A stretch of 19,905 nt of DNA, taken from the NCBI GenBank assembly GCA_900544815.1, contig UQWT01000039.1, forward strand, positions 1 to 19,905. Reading direction: 5' to 3'. The translations under genes were made by a program, and so were the position numbers. The notes under the pieces are model-generated. The model was not told the origin of the DNA. It saw only the letters and a list, made by a program, of their open reading frames with translations, and made no database searches. Shown here piece by piece: positions 1 to 5,957 of the stretch. The stretch comes from an uncultured Bacteroidales bacterium. GTDB lineage: Bacteria > Bacteroidota > Bacteroidia > Bacteroidales > UBA932. Positions within the stretch are counted from its first letter, which is position 1. The number at the start of each line of letters is the position of its first letter.

Positions 1-32
1 ACCAATTCAATTATCATTAAACCAATCGTTTT

Positions 33-989
33 ATGGATATACAGACAGCGAAACAAATCAAGATAGCAGATTATCTGTACAGTTTGGGCTTTTCTCCGGT
101 TAAACAGCAGGGAATAAACCTGTGGTATAAGTCACCGCTAAGGGAAGAAACGGAAGCCTCGTTCAAGGTGAATACAGAACGTAACCAATGGTATGATTTT
201 GCACTCGGCAAGGGTGGGAACATCATCGCACTTGCGCAGGAACTTTACAGTTCAGACCATGTGCCATACCTCCTGCAAAGAATCGGAGAGCTGGCACCCG
301 GCATTCGTCCCGTATCTTTTTCTTTTGGCAAGCAATCATCTTCCGAGCCGAGTTTTCAGCAGTTGGAGATTGTACCACTTTCTTCTCCTGCCCTATTCAC
401 CTATTTGCAGGAAAGGGGAATAAACATTGCACTGGCAAAAAGAGAATGTAAGGAAGCGCACTTCACCCATAAAGGCAAACGGTATTTCGCCATCGCCTTT
501 CCCAACATGTCGGGTGGGTATGAAATCCGCAACAGATATTTCAAAGGCTGCATTTCCCCAAAGGAAATATCCCACATCAGACAATCAGGAACAGCAAGGG
601 AAACGTGTTATGTGTTTGAGGGATTTATGGACTACCTTTCATTTCTCACTTTGAGATTGGAGAATTGCCCGAAATATCCCGAACTGGATAGGCAAGATTA
701 TATGGTGCTGAATTCCGTAGCCAATGTTTCCAAAGCCCTCTATCCTTTGGGGAGCTACGAGCGCATCCATTGTTTCTTTGACAATGACCGTGCAGGGATG
801 GAAGCACTCCAACAAATCCGTATGGAATACGGCAGGGACTTATACATCCGTGACGCTTCGCAGACATACAGCGGATGCAAGGACTTGAACGAATACTTAC
901 AGAAACAGGCTGAAAGAAACAGGCAAGTTCAATCAGCAAAAGGGACGCGCAGCCAACCACCAAAAAAGAAAAACGGCTTTTGGTTATAG
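33..989 (+). CDS. Toprim-domain DNA primase of a mobilizable element
   Basis: A 318-residue protein of the primase type found beside relaxase genes in Bacteroides mobilizable elements (the prm position of NBU elements). It probably primes replacement-strand synthesis after transfer or replication of the element. The N-terminal part (about residues 8-75) keeps the layout of the CHC2 primase domain, with WYKSPLREE, SF and a WYDF-x4-GG-x-II stretch, but shows none of the cysteine or histidine zinc ligands. The Toprim core is clear: the acidic VFEGFMD strand has E196 and the FFDNDRAG motif has D250 and D252. The C-terminus is basic (PPKKKNGFWL). The ATG at 33 gives the full domain. Its TAG stop overlaps the first base pairs of the oriT-like hairpin that begins at 988, and the relaxase follows 214 bp later on the same strand. 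The family call is firm; the priming role is inferred from family and context. Confidence 0.87.
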   Translation: MDIQTAKQIKIADYLYSLGFSPVKQQGINLWYKSPLREETEASFKVNTERNQWYDFALGKGGNIIALAQELYSSDHVPYLLQRIGELAPGIRPVSFSFGKQSSSEPSFQQLEIVPLSSPALFTYLQERGINIALAKRECKEAHFTHKGKRYFAIAFPNMSGGYEIRNRYFKGCISPKEISHIRQSGTARETCYVFEGFMDYLSFLTLRLENCPKYPELDRQDYMVLNSVANVSKALYPLGSYERIHCFFDNDRAGMEALQQIRMEYGRDLYIRDASQTYSGCKDLNEYLQKQAERNRQVQSAKGTRSQPPKKKNGFWL

Positions 990-1151
990 CCCACTATAAC
1001 TACACGCTTCGCTTTCGTAGTTGTGGGCTCTCCCGAGGGGCTTATGGTTCTGCCCTAAGAACCCGGCAAGGGCTGTCAGCCCTATACAACCCGACCAAAG
1101 AGTGACCCTCTCTTTGGAAACTCCGCTTATGGGTGGCACCCCTAAGAACCC
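988..1151. other. oriT-like region: three hairpins and a direct repeat
   Basis: This non-coding spacer between primase and relaxase is unusually GC-rich and structured. Hairpin 1 (988-1029) has arms AGCCCAC/GTGGGCT and AACTAC/GTAGTT separated by a 3-base bulge. Hairpin 2 (1069-1083) is AGGGCT-GTC-AGCCCT. Hairpin 3 (1095-1117) has 8-bp arms CCAAAGAG/CTCTTTGG around a 7-base loop. A two-part direct repeat, GCTTATGG plus CCCTAAGAACCC, occurs at 1040-1047 with 1053-1064 and again at 1125-1132 with 1140-1151. MobV relaxases usually nick a hairpin-containing origin just upstream of their own gene, and this region is in that position. The nick site itself could not be placed. Confidence 0.65.
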
Positions 1152-1203
1152 CTCTGTGAAAGTGAGCAAAACAATCTATCGTAAACAATAAATCAGAATA
1201 GTC

Positions 1204-2607
1204 ATGGCAACAAAATCAAGCATACATATCAAGCCTTGCAACGCTAAATCAAGCGAGGCTCATAACCGAAGGACTGCCGAATACATGCGTAATATCGGAG
1301 AGTCCAGAATCTACATTGTACCCGAACTATCCACCGACAACGAACGATGGATAAACCCGGACTTCGGCAGCCCCGACCTGCAAACGCACTACGACCACAT
1401 CAAACAAATGGTAAAGGAAAAGACTGGTCGTGCCATGCAGGAGAAAGAACGTGAGCGCAAAGGGAAGAACGGAAAAATCATAAAAGTGGCAGGGTGTTCA
1501 CCCATCCGTGAGGGTGTGCTGCTTATCAAACCGGACACCACACTGGCAGACGTGAAGAAATTTGGCGAGGAATGTCAAAGACGCTGGGGCATCACTCCGC
1601 TTCAAATCTTCCTGCACAAGGACGAGGGGCATTGGCTGAACGGAAAGCCTGATGCAGAGGACAAAGAGAGTTTCCAAGTCGGTGAAAGATGGTTCAAGCC
1701 GAATTACCATGCACATATCGTATTCGACTGGATGAACCACGACACGGGCAAGAGCCAAAAGCTCAACGATGACGATATGATGGAAATGCAGACTTTGGCT
1801 TCTGACATCCTCTCCATGCAACGTGGGCAATCCAAAGCCGAGACAGGCAAGGAACATTTGGAAAGGAACGATTTCATCATTGAGAAACAGAAAGCCGAAC
1901 TGCAACGTATAGATGAAACCAAACGACACAAGGAACAACAGGTAAGTCTTGCCGAACAGGAACTCAGACAGGTAAAATCAGAAATACGCACGGACAAACT
2001 AAAAAGCGTAGCCACCGATGCTGCCACCGCCATAGCAAGCGGAGTTGGTTCTCTTTTCGGAAGTGGAAAGCTGAAAGAACTGGAGCGAACTAACGAAAAT
2101 TTGCACCAAGAGATTGCCGAACGAAACAAAGGTATTGACACCCTCAAAATCCAAATGCAGGAAATGCAAGAACGACATGACAAACAGATACGCAATCTTC
2201 AAGGAATACATAACCAAGAACTTGAAGCCAAAGACAGGGAAATATCACGATTGAACACCCTACTTGAAAAGGCATTCAAGTGGTTTCCGATGCTTAGAGA
2301 AATGTTGAGAATGGAACAACTATGTGCTGTCATTGGGTTTACTAAAGATATGATTGATTGTCTTTTGACAAAGAAAGAAGCCATCAGATGTAATGGAAAA
2401 ATCTATTCCGAAGAGCATAGACGAAGATTTGAAATCAAAAACGACATCTTCAAGGTAGAGAAACATCCAACCGATGATAGCAAACTGGTACTGACTATAA
2501 ATAGACAACCAATAAGCGAATGGTTCAAGGAACAAGTGGAGAAATTACGGCAAGGTTTACGCAACACTGCAGAAGAACCAAGAAAAAGTAAAGGATTTAG
2601 AATGTAA
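1204..2607 (+). CDS. MobV-family relaxase (plasmid mobilization protein)
   Basis: A 467-residue relaxase of the MobV (Pre/Mob) family, which nicks the element's oriT and pilots the single strand into a recipient using a helper conjugation apparatus. The catalytic domain fills about residues 1-215. The metal-binding histidine motif is present as HKDEGH at 138-143 and NYHAHIVFDW, with H169 and H171. Residues about 225-350 are a long, highly charged coiled coil, interrupted near 268-290 by a small-residue segment (ATAIASGVGSLFG). A conserved C-terminal CAVIGFTKDMIDCLL segment follows. The length is typical of Bacteroides MobV/MobN proteins. The ATG at 1204 leads directly into the conserved start MATKSSIHIKPC. 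The oriT-like spacer lies immediately upstream and a strong terminator 23 bp downstream. No coupling protein or mating-pair genes are visible, so the element is mobilizable rather than self-transmissible as far as seen. Confidence 0.93.
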   Translation: MATKSSIHIKPCNAKSSEAHNRRTAEYMRNIGESRIYIVPELSTDNERWINPDFGSPDLQTHYDHIKQMVKEKTGRAMQEKERERKGKNGKIIKVAGCSPIREGVLLIKPDTTLADVKKFGEECQRRWGITPLQIFLHKDEGHWLNGKPDAEDKESFQVGERWFKPNYHAHIVFDWMNHDTGKSQKLNDDDMMEMQTLASDILSMQRGQSKAETGKEHLERNDFIIEKQKAELQRIDETKRHKEQQVSLAEQELRQVKSEIRTDKLKSVATDAATAIASGVGSLFGSGKLKELERTNENLHQEIAERNKGIDTLKIQMQEMQERHDKQIRNLQGIHNQELEAKDREISRLNTLLEKAFKWFPMLREMLRMEQLCAVIGFTKDMIDCLLTKKEAIRCNGKIYSEEHRRRFEIKNDIFKVEKHPTDDSKLVLTINRQPISEWFKEQVEKLRQGLRNTAEEPRKSKGFRM

Positions 2608-2629
2608 AATACTTTTGTTTTAGAGTGCG

Positions 2630-2665
2630 AAAGTACCATTTCCGACAACGGGAATGGTACTTTTT
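2630..2665. terminator. Intrinsic terminator, probably bidirectional
   Basis: A 14-bp stem (2630-2643 with 2650-2663) contains one G-T wobble, has a six-base loop GACAAC, and ends in TTTTT on the plus strand. On the minus strand the arm runs into AAAG, giving a shorter U-run. It follows the relaxase stop by 23 bp and faces the end of the convergent lipoprotein gene, so it can serve both. Confidence 0.85.
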
Positions 2666-2692
2666 ACTAATTTTATGAAGTCAACAAATAGT

Positions 2693-3829
2693 TTACTTGG
2701 ATTCGGCTATGGCATAGTAGCGTTCTTCATGCAAGTCATCCGCATTTTGGTGAACAATTGCCACACGCGTAGTCTTATTTTCATAAGTTTCCACCACATC
2801 TGCACCTTCGGGAAGTGTCTTGAAATCAGACGCGGTTAGTGAAGACTTTTCGCCTAAATGCTTTCCCAACAGCCATTTCAATCCCTCTTCTTGCGCTTTG
2901 AGGTATTCTGCATCAGCAAGATGCGAAGAATTAGATACTTGTATTTTTATGAAACAAGTCTCATTGGCTTTTTGAGTATCTGTCAATAGAAACTCATAAC
3001 GGGTATCAAGGACATTATATATACCATTAGTCTTAGGGTTGGCAAGTGCAAAACTTCCATTCTTCCAGTCCACCCCAAGGAAGTCACGTTCACGCATGAC
3101 CTGAGTCGTTGAACACTCGTATATCAGCTTTCCATCTTTATAGCCTTTAAGACAAATCGGGAAATCTGTTTTCTCGTAAAAATAAGAACCCCACTGGGAA
3201 GTAAAACTTTCCTCCGTCCTGTTCCCATCTGTACTATATCTGTAAACGCAATAAGTATCAGGTAAAAGCGGAGAAGACATTTCAATCAGGTCATAGTATT
3301 TCAAGAAGTCTGGTGTGACGGGGAATGAGTATTCGTCTCTATGATTGAGTATTCTAAATGTCAGAAAATCAAAAGGAGCAGCCAACGGGGTGTCCAAATC
3401 CATAAATGGAACAAGTTGCACCATCTTCAACTTAAACTTAGCCTCTTCAGGCAGTTCTTCCGGTTTGGGAGTGACAGGAGGAATGTCATTTATGATTTTA
3501 AGAAGCTCATAAGCTATATTCGAGCCGTCAGCCGGTGGATTGGCAAATGTCGTTTTACGTACTTCCAACTCATATTCATGTCCGCGTACATAATCAAATC
3601 CCTGAATGCCGCCAAAGGCAAGATGGGAATATTCCAAATCACCATCTTCTTTCACAAGCATACACTCTACAGGAACTTCACTTCCCCATGGCATATACGT
3701 ACCTGTTTCGGCAGACACATACATTTTTATTGTTTCCACTCTGTCTGTAAGTTCGTCTTCATCGCAACTCACCAAAAAGACGATGCTTGTCAGTGCCAAT
3801 AAAACCGTTTTAATACATTTAGTCATCAT
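2693..3829 (-). CDS. DUF4377-like lipoprotein, probably surface-exposed
   Basis: A 378-residue predicted lipoprotein. The signal peptide has a basic start, a hydrophobic core (about 8-20) and the lipobox LVSC with the lipidated cysteine at residue 22. The residues after the cysteine are DEDE, an acidic tract like the lipoprotein export signal of Bacteroidetes, so a cell-surface location is likely. Residues about 35-115 resemble DUF4377, recognisable by an early cysteine, a tryptophan-containing stretch and the GIQGFDYVRGHEYELEVRK segment. The remaining 260 residues are not recognised. It starts 3 bp after the stop of the other lipoprotein gene and the two form an operon. Its molecular function is unknown. 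Its placement between a mobilization module and tRNA-Ser suggests cargo, but a native gene next to the insertion is possible. Confidence 0.75.
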   Translation of the reverse strand: MMTKCIKTVLLALTSIVFLVSCDEDELTDRVETIKMYVSAETGTYMPWGSEVPVECMLVKEDGDLEYSHLAFGGIQGFDYVRGHEYELEVRKTTFANPPADGSNIAYELLKIINDIPPVTPKPEELPEEAKFKLKMVQLVPFMDLDTPLAAPFDFLTFRILNHRDEYSFPVTPDFLKYYDLIEMSSPLLPDTYCVYRYSTDGNRTEESFTSQWGSYFYEKTDFPICLKGYKDGKLIYECSTTQVMRERDFLGVDWKNGSFALANPKTNGIYNVLDTRYEFLLTDTQKANETCFIKIQVSNSSHLADAEYLKAQEEGLKWLLGKHLGEKSSLTASDFKTLPEGADVVETYENKTTRVAIVHQNADDLHEERYYAIAESK

Positions 3830-3832
3830 CGT

Positions 3833-4291
3833 TTATCTATTAAAAGTCTTTGAAATCTGTTCACCCACACGTCTGAGAGCTCCCTTAATATCAGCATTTG
3901 CGCTGAATCCAAGCGTAGTATAAGCACCTTGACAGGAAACTAAAGGGCGGTCTGTATTGAAATCTATAAAATTGACTGTGACCACAGTTTCTTCTTGCCG
4001 GGCAGAGACCCCGAATTTGGCTATCAATAAAGCAGATTGTTCCTCCTGCGTCAAATCACCCATACGATACTGGCTCACCATAGTCAGGCCCGATTGTCCC
4101 ACTGCATCGTACAATTGAATTTGATACTGCACGAGTTCGGGCGGCATCCTGTACGTGTCATTATCAATGACTGTAACATATTTGTATTTTGTCAAATCGG
4201 TATCTTGTGAAATCACCGATTTAGAAACCGTACAGCTTGCCAAAACCATTGACAAGAACATACTGAATAGAAAAATATACTTTTTCATCAT
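3833..4291 (-). CDS. Small lipoprotein of unknown function
   Basis: A 152-residue predicted lipoprotein. It has a MMKKYIFLF signal sequence, a hydrophobic core and lipobox LASC with the cysteine at residue 20, followed by TVSKS rather than an acidic tract. That suggests a periplasm-facing anchor, in contrast to its partner. The mature part (about 130 residues) has alternating beta-rich segments (KYKYVTVIDND, TVVTVNFIDF) and a C-terminal amphipathic helix (DIKGALRRVGEQISKTF). I do not recognise the family. It is the first gene of a two-gene operon: a promoter lies at 4329-4357 and the next gene begins 3 bp after its stop. The tight spacing suggests the two proteins act together. Confidence 0.75.
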   Translation of the reverse strand: MMKKYIFLFSMFLSMVLASCTVSKSVISQDTDLTKYKYVTVIDNDTYRMPPELVQYQIQLYDAVGQSGLTMVSQYRMGDLTQEEQSALLIAKFGVSARQEETVVTVNFIDFNTDRPLVSCQGAYTTLGFSANADIKGALRRVGEQISKTFNR

Positions 4292-4328
4292 TTATCATAC
4301 GCAAGTTAATAAGCTATTAAAACAATTA

Positions 4329-4357
4329 CAAAAATAGCGATAATATTCAGACTTCAA
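4329..4357 (-). promoter_or_regulatory. Promoter of the two-lipoprotein operon
   Basis: On the minus strand a -7 box TATTTTTG (4336 to 4329) fits TAnnTTTG, and a -33 TTG (4357 to 4355) lies 18 bp upstream. Transcription would start about 30 bases before the ATG at 4291. This is the standard Bacteroidetes housekeeping pattern. Confidence 0.6.
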
Positions 4358-4493
4358 TTCAATTACCACTATTTTTAACTTATAACTCACAACCTTGATA
4401 TTTCTAAGGATTTGCCTCTCTTGTATTTGGAAAAGTGTTACAGTAGTAAACTGGTGTGAATAAGGGATGCTTGATTCATCTTAAATAATACAA

Positions 4494-4535
4494 AAACACC
4501 CAACTTTACATTTTTGGGTGTAAAATTGGGTGTTT
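4494..4535 (-). terminator. Terminator of tRNA-Ser
   Basis: Downstream of the tRNA (minus strand), arms 4494-4510 and 4519-4535 pair over 17 positions with a single C-A mismatch around an eight-base loop. The minus strand then continues TTTTTGTATTATT. This fits an intrinsic terminator ending the tRNA transcript 34 bp after its 3' end. Confidence 0.72.
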
Positions 4536-4568
4536 GTTTTGCAATTTACTGATTTTCAGCGTTTATTG

Positions 4569-4653
4569 CGGAGAGGGAGGGATTCGAACCCCCGGAACGT
4601 CTCCGTTCAACGGTTTTCAAGACCGCCGCAATCGACCACTCTGCCACCTCTCC
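4569..4653 (-). tRNA. tRNA-Ser (anticodon TGA)
   Basis: On the minus strand an 85-base cloverleaf can be drawn. The acceptor arms are GGAGAGG (4653-4647) and CCTCTCC (4576-4570) with discriminator G. The anticodon stem GCGGT/ACCGT encloses the loop CTTGAAA, with TGA at 4619-4617. There is a long variable arm typical of serine tRNAs, and a T arm with GGGGG-TTCGAAT-CCCTC. CCA is not encoded (GCA follows). It has its own promoter at 4692-4721 and a terminator at 4494-4535. Its 3' end faces the mobile-element genes, which is the usual orientation for an integration target. Confidence 0.96.
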
Positions 4654-4691
4654 AGTCCTTGCAAAACACTGGTGTGTTTCGTTTGGGATTG

Positions 4692-4721
4692 CAAAGGTAG
4701 ATATTTTTTTTTATTCTGCAA
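4692..4721 (-). promoter_or_regulatory. tRNA-Ser promoter
   Basis: The minus strand shows -7 TACCTTTG (4699 to 4692), an exact TAnnTTTG, and -33 TTG (4721 to 4719) with exactly 19 bp between them. Transcription would start about 30-35 bases before the mature tRNA 5' end. Confidence 0.75.
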
Positions 4722-4995
4722 CTTTTATTTGCTAAAAACGACTCGTTTTTTATTTTTTTTCAAATGAGTGGAAAATAATCGTGATGCTGTTCGTAATTAA
4801 TTTTTTTTGGAATAACACCCATAGGGTGTTAATTATTGTTATCTAATTTGGCGTTTTATGTTTTTATTTATAACTAATATGTTATAAATTCTAGAAAATT
4901 TTAATTTTAATGTGAGCGGCAATGTGCGTTTAATATGCCTAAAATGGCATTTTTAAAATTTTTGAAAAAAGATGTAGAGATAATTTGTACGGCAA

Positions 4996-5027
4996 TTTGC
5001 TTTTTCTAAAATGAGAAGATAATTTTG
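4996..5027 (+). promoter_or_regulatory. Candidate distal promoter toward the sigma factor
   Basis: The -33 TTTG (4996-4999), a 20-bp spacer and -7 TAATTTTG (5020-5027) fit the Bacteroidetes consensus completely. Initiation near 5033 would give a leader of about 350 bases before the sigma factor, or the start of a separate small RNA. In such AT-rich DNA chance matches are possible. Confidence 0.5.
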
Positions 5028-5126
5028 TTGTAGATAAAACTGAAGAATTTATTTGTCCGGCATTCTTTACAGGACTGATGCTTCTTACCAGCCATCTGAT
5101 GTGTCTGAACTATATAGCCTATGTTT

Positions 5127-5156
5127 TTTGCCTGTTAAAGTTTTGCATTACATTTG
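5127..5156 (+). promoter_or_regulatory. Candidate proximal promoter toward the sigma factor
   Basis: The -33 TTTG (5127-5130), an 18-bp spacer and -7 TACATTTG (5149-5156) fit the consensus. Initiation would fall near 5161-5163, inside the GC-richer stretch beginning GGCCTCG, leaving a leader of about 220 bases. Confidence 0.5.
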
Positions 5157-5305
5157 AGCCGGCCTCGTAAACCGTTGTCGTTTATACTCTAGCTCCTGGC
5201 CTGCTTACGGTGTGTTCCTATTGATAAATAATTTCTTTTCCTAGCCCTGTGCTGGTTGCTTAACGGCAGCAAACGTCTCCTGTGTAGCAATATGTTTTCT
5301 AGTCT

Positions 5306-5319
5306 ATTAGTTAACTAAT
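5306..5319. promoter_or_regulatory. Perfect 14-bp palindrome, possible operator
   Basis: ATTAGTTAACTAAT is perfectly self-complementary and lies 63 bp before the sigma factor start. It has no loop and no T-run, so it looks more like a site for a dimeric regulator than a terminator. AT-richness makes chance occurrence possible. Confidence 0.35.
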
Positions 5320-5382
5320 TGATACATGTGAATATATACTATACTTAAAACTGTTTCGGTTACAATTTAAAAAGAAACTATT

Positions 5383-5874
5383 ATGGAAAAAAATAATTTT
5401 GGAGCTGAAATAATTGGACTTGAGCCGTCTCTAATGAGGTATGCTTACAGCCTTACATTTAATATAGATGATACTAAAGATCTTGTACAGGAGACTTTTT
5501 TTAAGGCGCTTAACAATAAGGATAAATTTGATGAGGCAACCAATATAAAGGCGTTGTTGTACACAATAATGAGGAATACCTTTATAAATGATTATCGTAG
5601 AAGGATAAAAAAACAGGCTATTTTCAGTGAGGATGTTCATGAATATGTGTTGAACAACAGGCCGGCAGATACATCTCCGGAAAGTGATTACAACTATAGG
5701 GAGCTTACCGTTATGGTAAATTCTCTTCAACCTGAGTTCAGAATTCCGTTCCAGATGCACGAAAGCGGGTTTAAGTATCAGGAGATTGCAGATGAGCTTG
5801 GCTTGCATTTGGGCACAGTAAAGAGCCGAATACATTTTTCAAGACAGAAACTTATGGCAAAAATGAAAATGTAA
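5383..5874 (+). CDS. ECF-type RNA polymerase sigma factor
   Basis: A 163-residue group 4 (ECF) sigma factor that directs RNA polymerase to an alternative promoter set. Region 2 spans about residues 15-80, with the DDTKDLVQETFFKAL segment and the basic YRRRIKKQ end. Region 4 spans about 113-160, with the helix-turn-helix FKYQEIADELGLHLGTVKSRIHFSRQKL. The length is typical. The ATG at 5383 follows an A-rich leader (AAAAAGAAACTATT), normal for this phylum. No anti-sigma factor, FecR-like gene or TonB receptor is adjacent, so it appears to be an orphan whose control is elsewhere, possibly in its unusually long upstream region. The function call is firm; its regulon is unknown. Confidence 0.92.
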   Translation: MEKNNFGAEIIGLEPSLMRYAYSLTFNIDDTKDLVQETFFKALNNKDKFDEATNIKALLYTIMRNTFINDYRRRIKKQAIFSEDVHEYVLNNRPADTSPESDYNYRELTVMVNSLQPEFRIPFQMHESGFKYQEIADELGLHLGTVKSRIHFSRQKLMAKMKM

Positions 5875-5922
5875 AATGACTAATGGGTGACTGTGTACAA
5901 CGGCCATCCTTTTTTAATTTAT

Positions 5923-5957
5923 GGGGTAAAGAGAGGGGTGCCAACGCCAAAGCTATA
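5923..5957. repeat. Composite intergenic repeat, copy 1 (short)
   Basis: The purine tract GGGGTAAAGAGAGGGG (5923-5938) is followed by hexamers GCCAAC (5940-5945) and GCCAAA (5946-5951) and a partial unit GCTATA. The last unit runs into the stop codon of the convergent serine hydrolase gene at 5953. It belongs to the same family as the copies at 9131, 10702, 16966 and 19794. Confidence 0.6.

Larger units (their letters stand above)
4654..5382. other. 729-bp non-coding region upstream of the sigma factor
   Basis: No credible gene is seen here. The first part (to about 5050) is very AT-rich and contains the tRNA promoter and a small hairpin, TAACACCC-ATA-GGGTGTTA (4813-4831), without a T-run. 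From about 5055 to 5290 the sequence becomes markedly richer in G and C and has short complementary segments, for example TTGCT (5256-5260) able to pair with AGCAA at either 5268-5272 or 5286-5290. A perfect 14-bp palindrome, ATTAGTTAACTAAT, occupies 5306-5319. Two promoter matches (4996-5027 and 5127-5156) point toward the sigma factor gene. Confidence 0.6.

Noticed and set aside
984..1169. A 61-codon minus-strand frame in the primase-mob spacer
   Set aside because: It coincides with the three hairpins and the direct repeat of the oriT-like region and has no recognisable protein features.
3341..3923. Overlapping plus-strand frames opposite the lipoprotein genes
   Set aside because: They are antisense shadows; the minus-strand frames have signal peptides, a promoter and operon spacing.
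4534..4767. A 77-codon open frame on the plus strand beginning near the tRNA
   Set aside because: It reads through the complement of the tRNA-Ser gene and gives the familiar spurious peptide GEGGIRTPGT; the tRNA, its promoter and its terminator explain the sequence.
4813..4831. Hairpin TAACACCC-ATA-GGGTGTTA as a terminator
   Set aside because: No gene ends into it in a sensible orientation on the plus strand and no clean T-run follows; it is kept only as part of the non-coding description.
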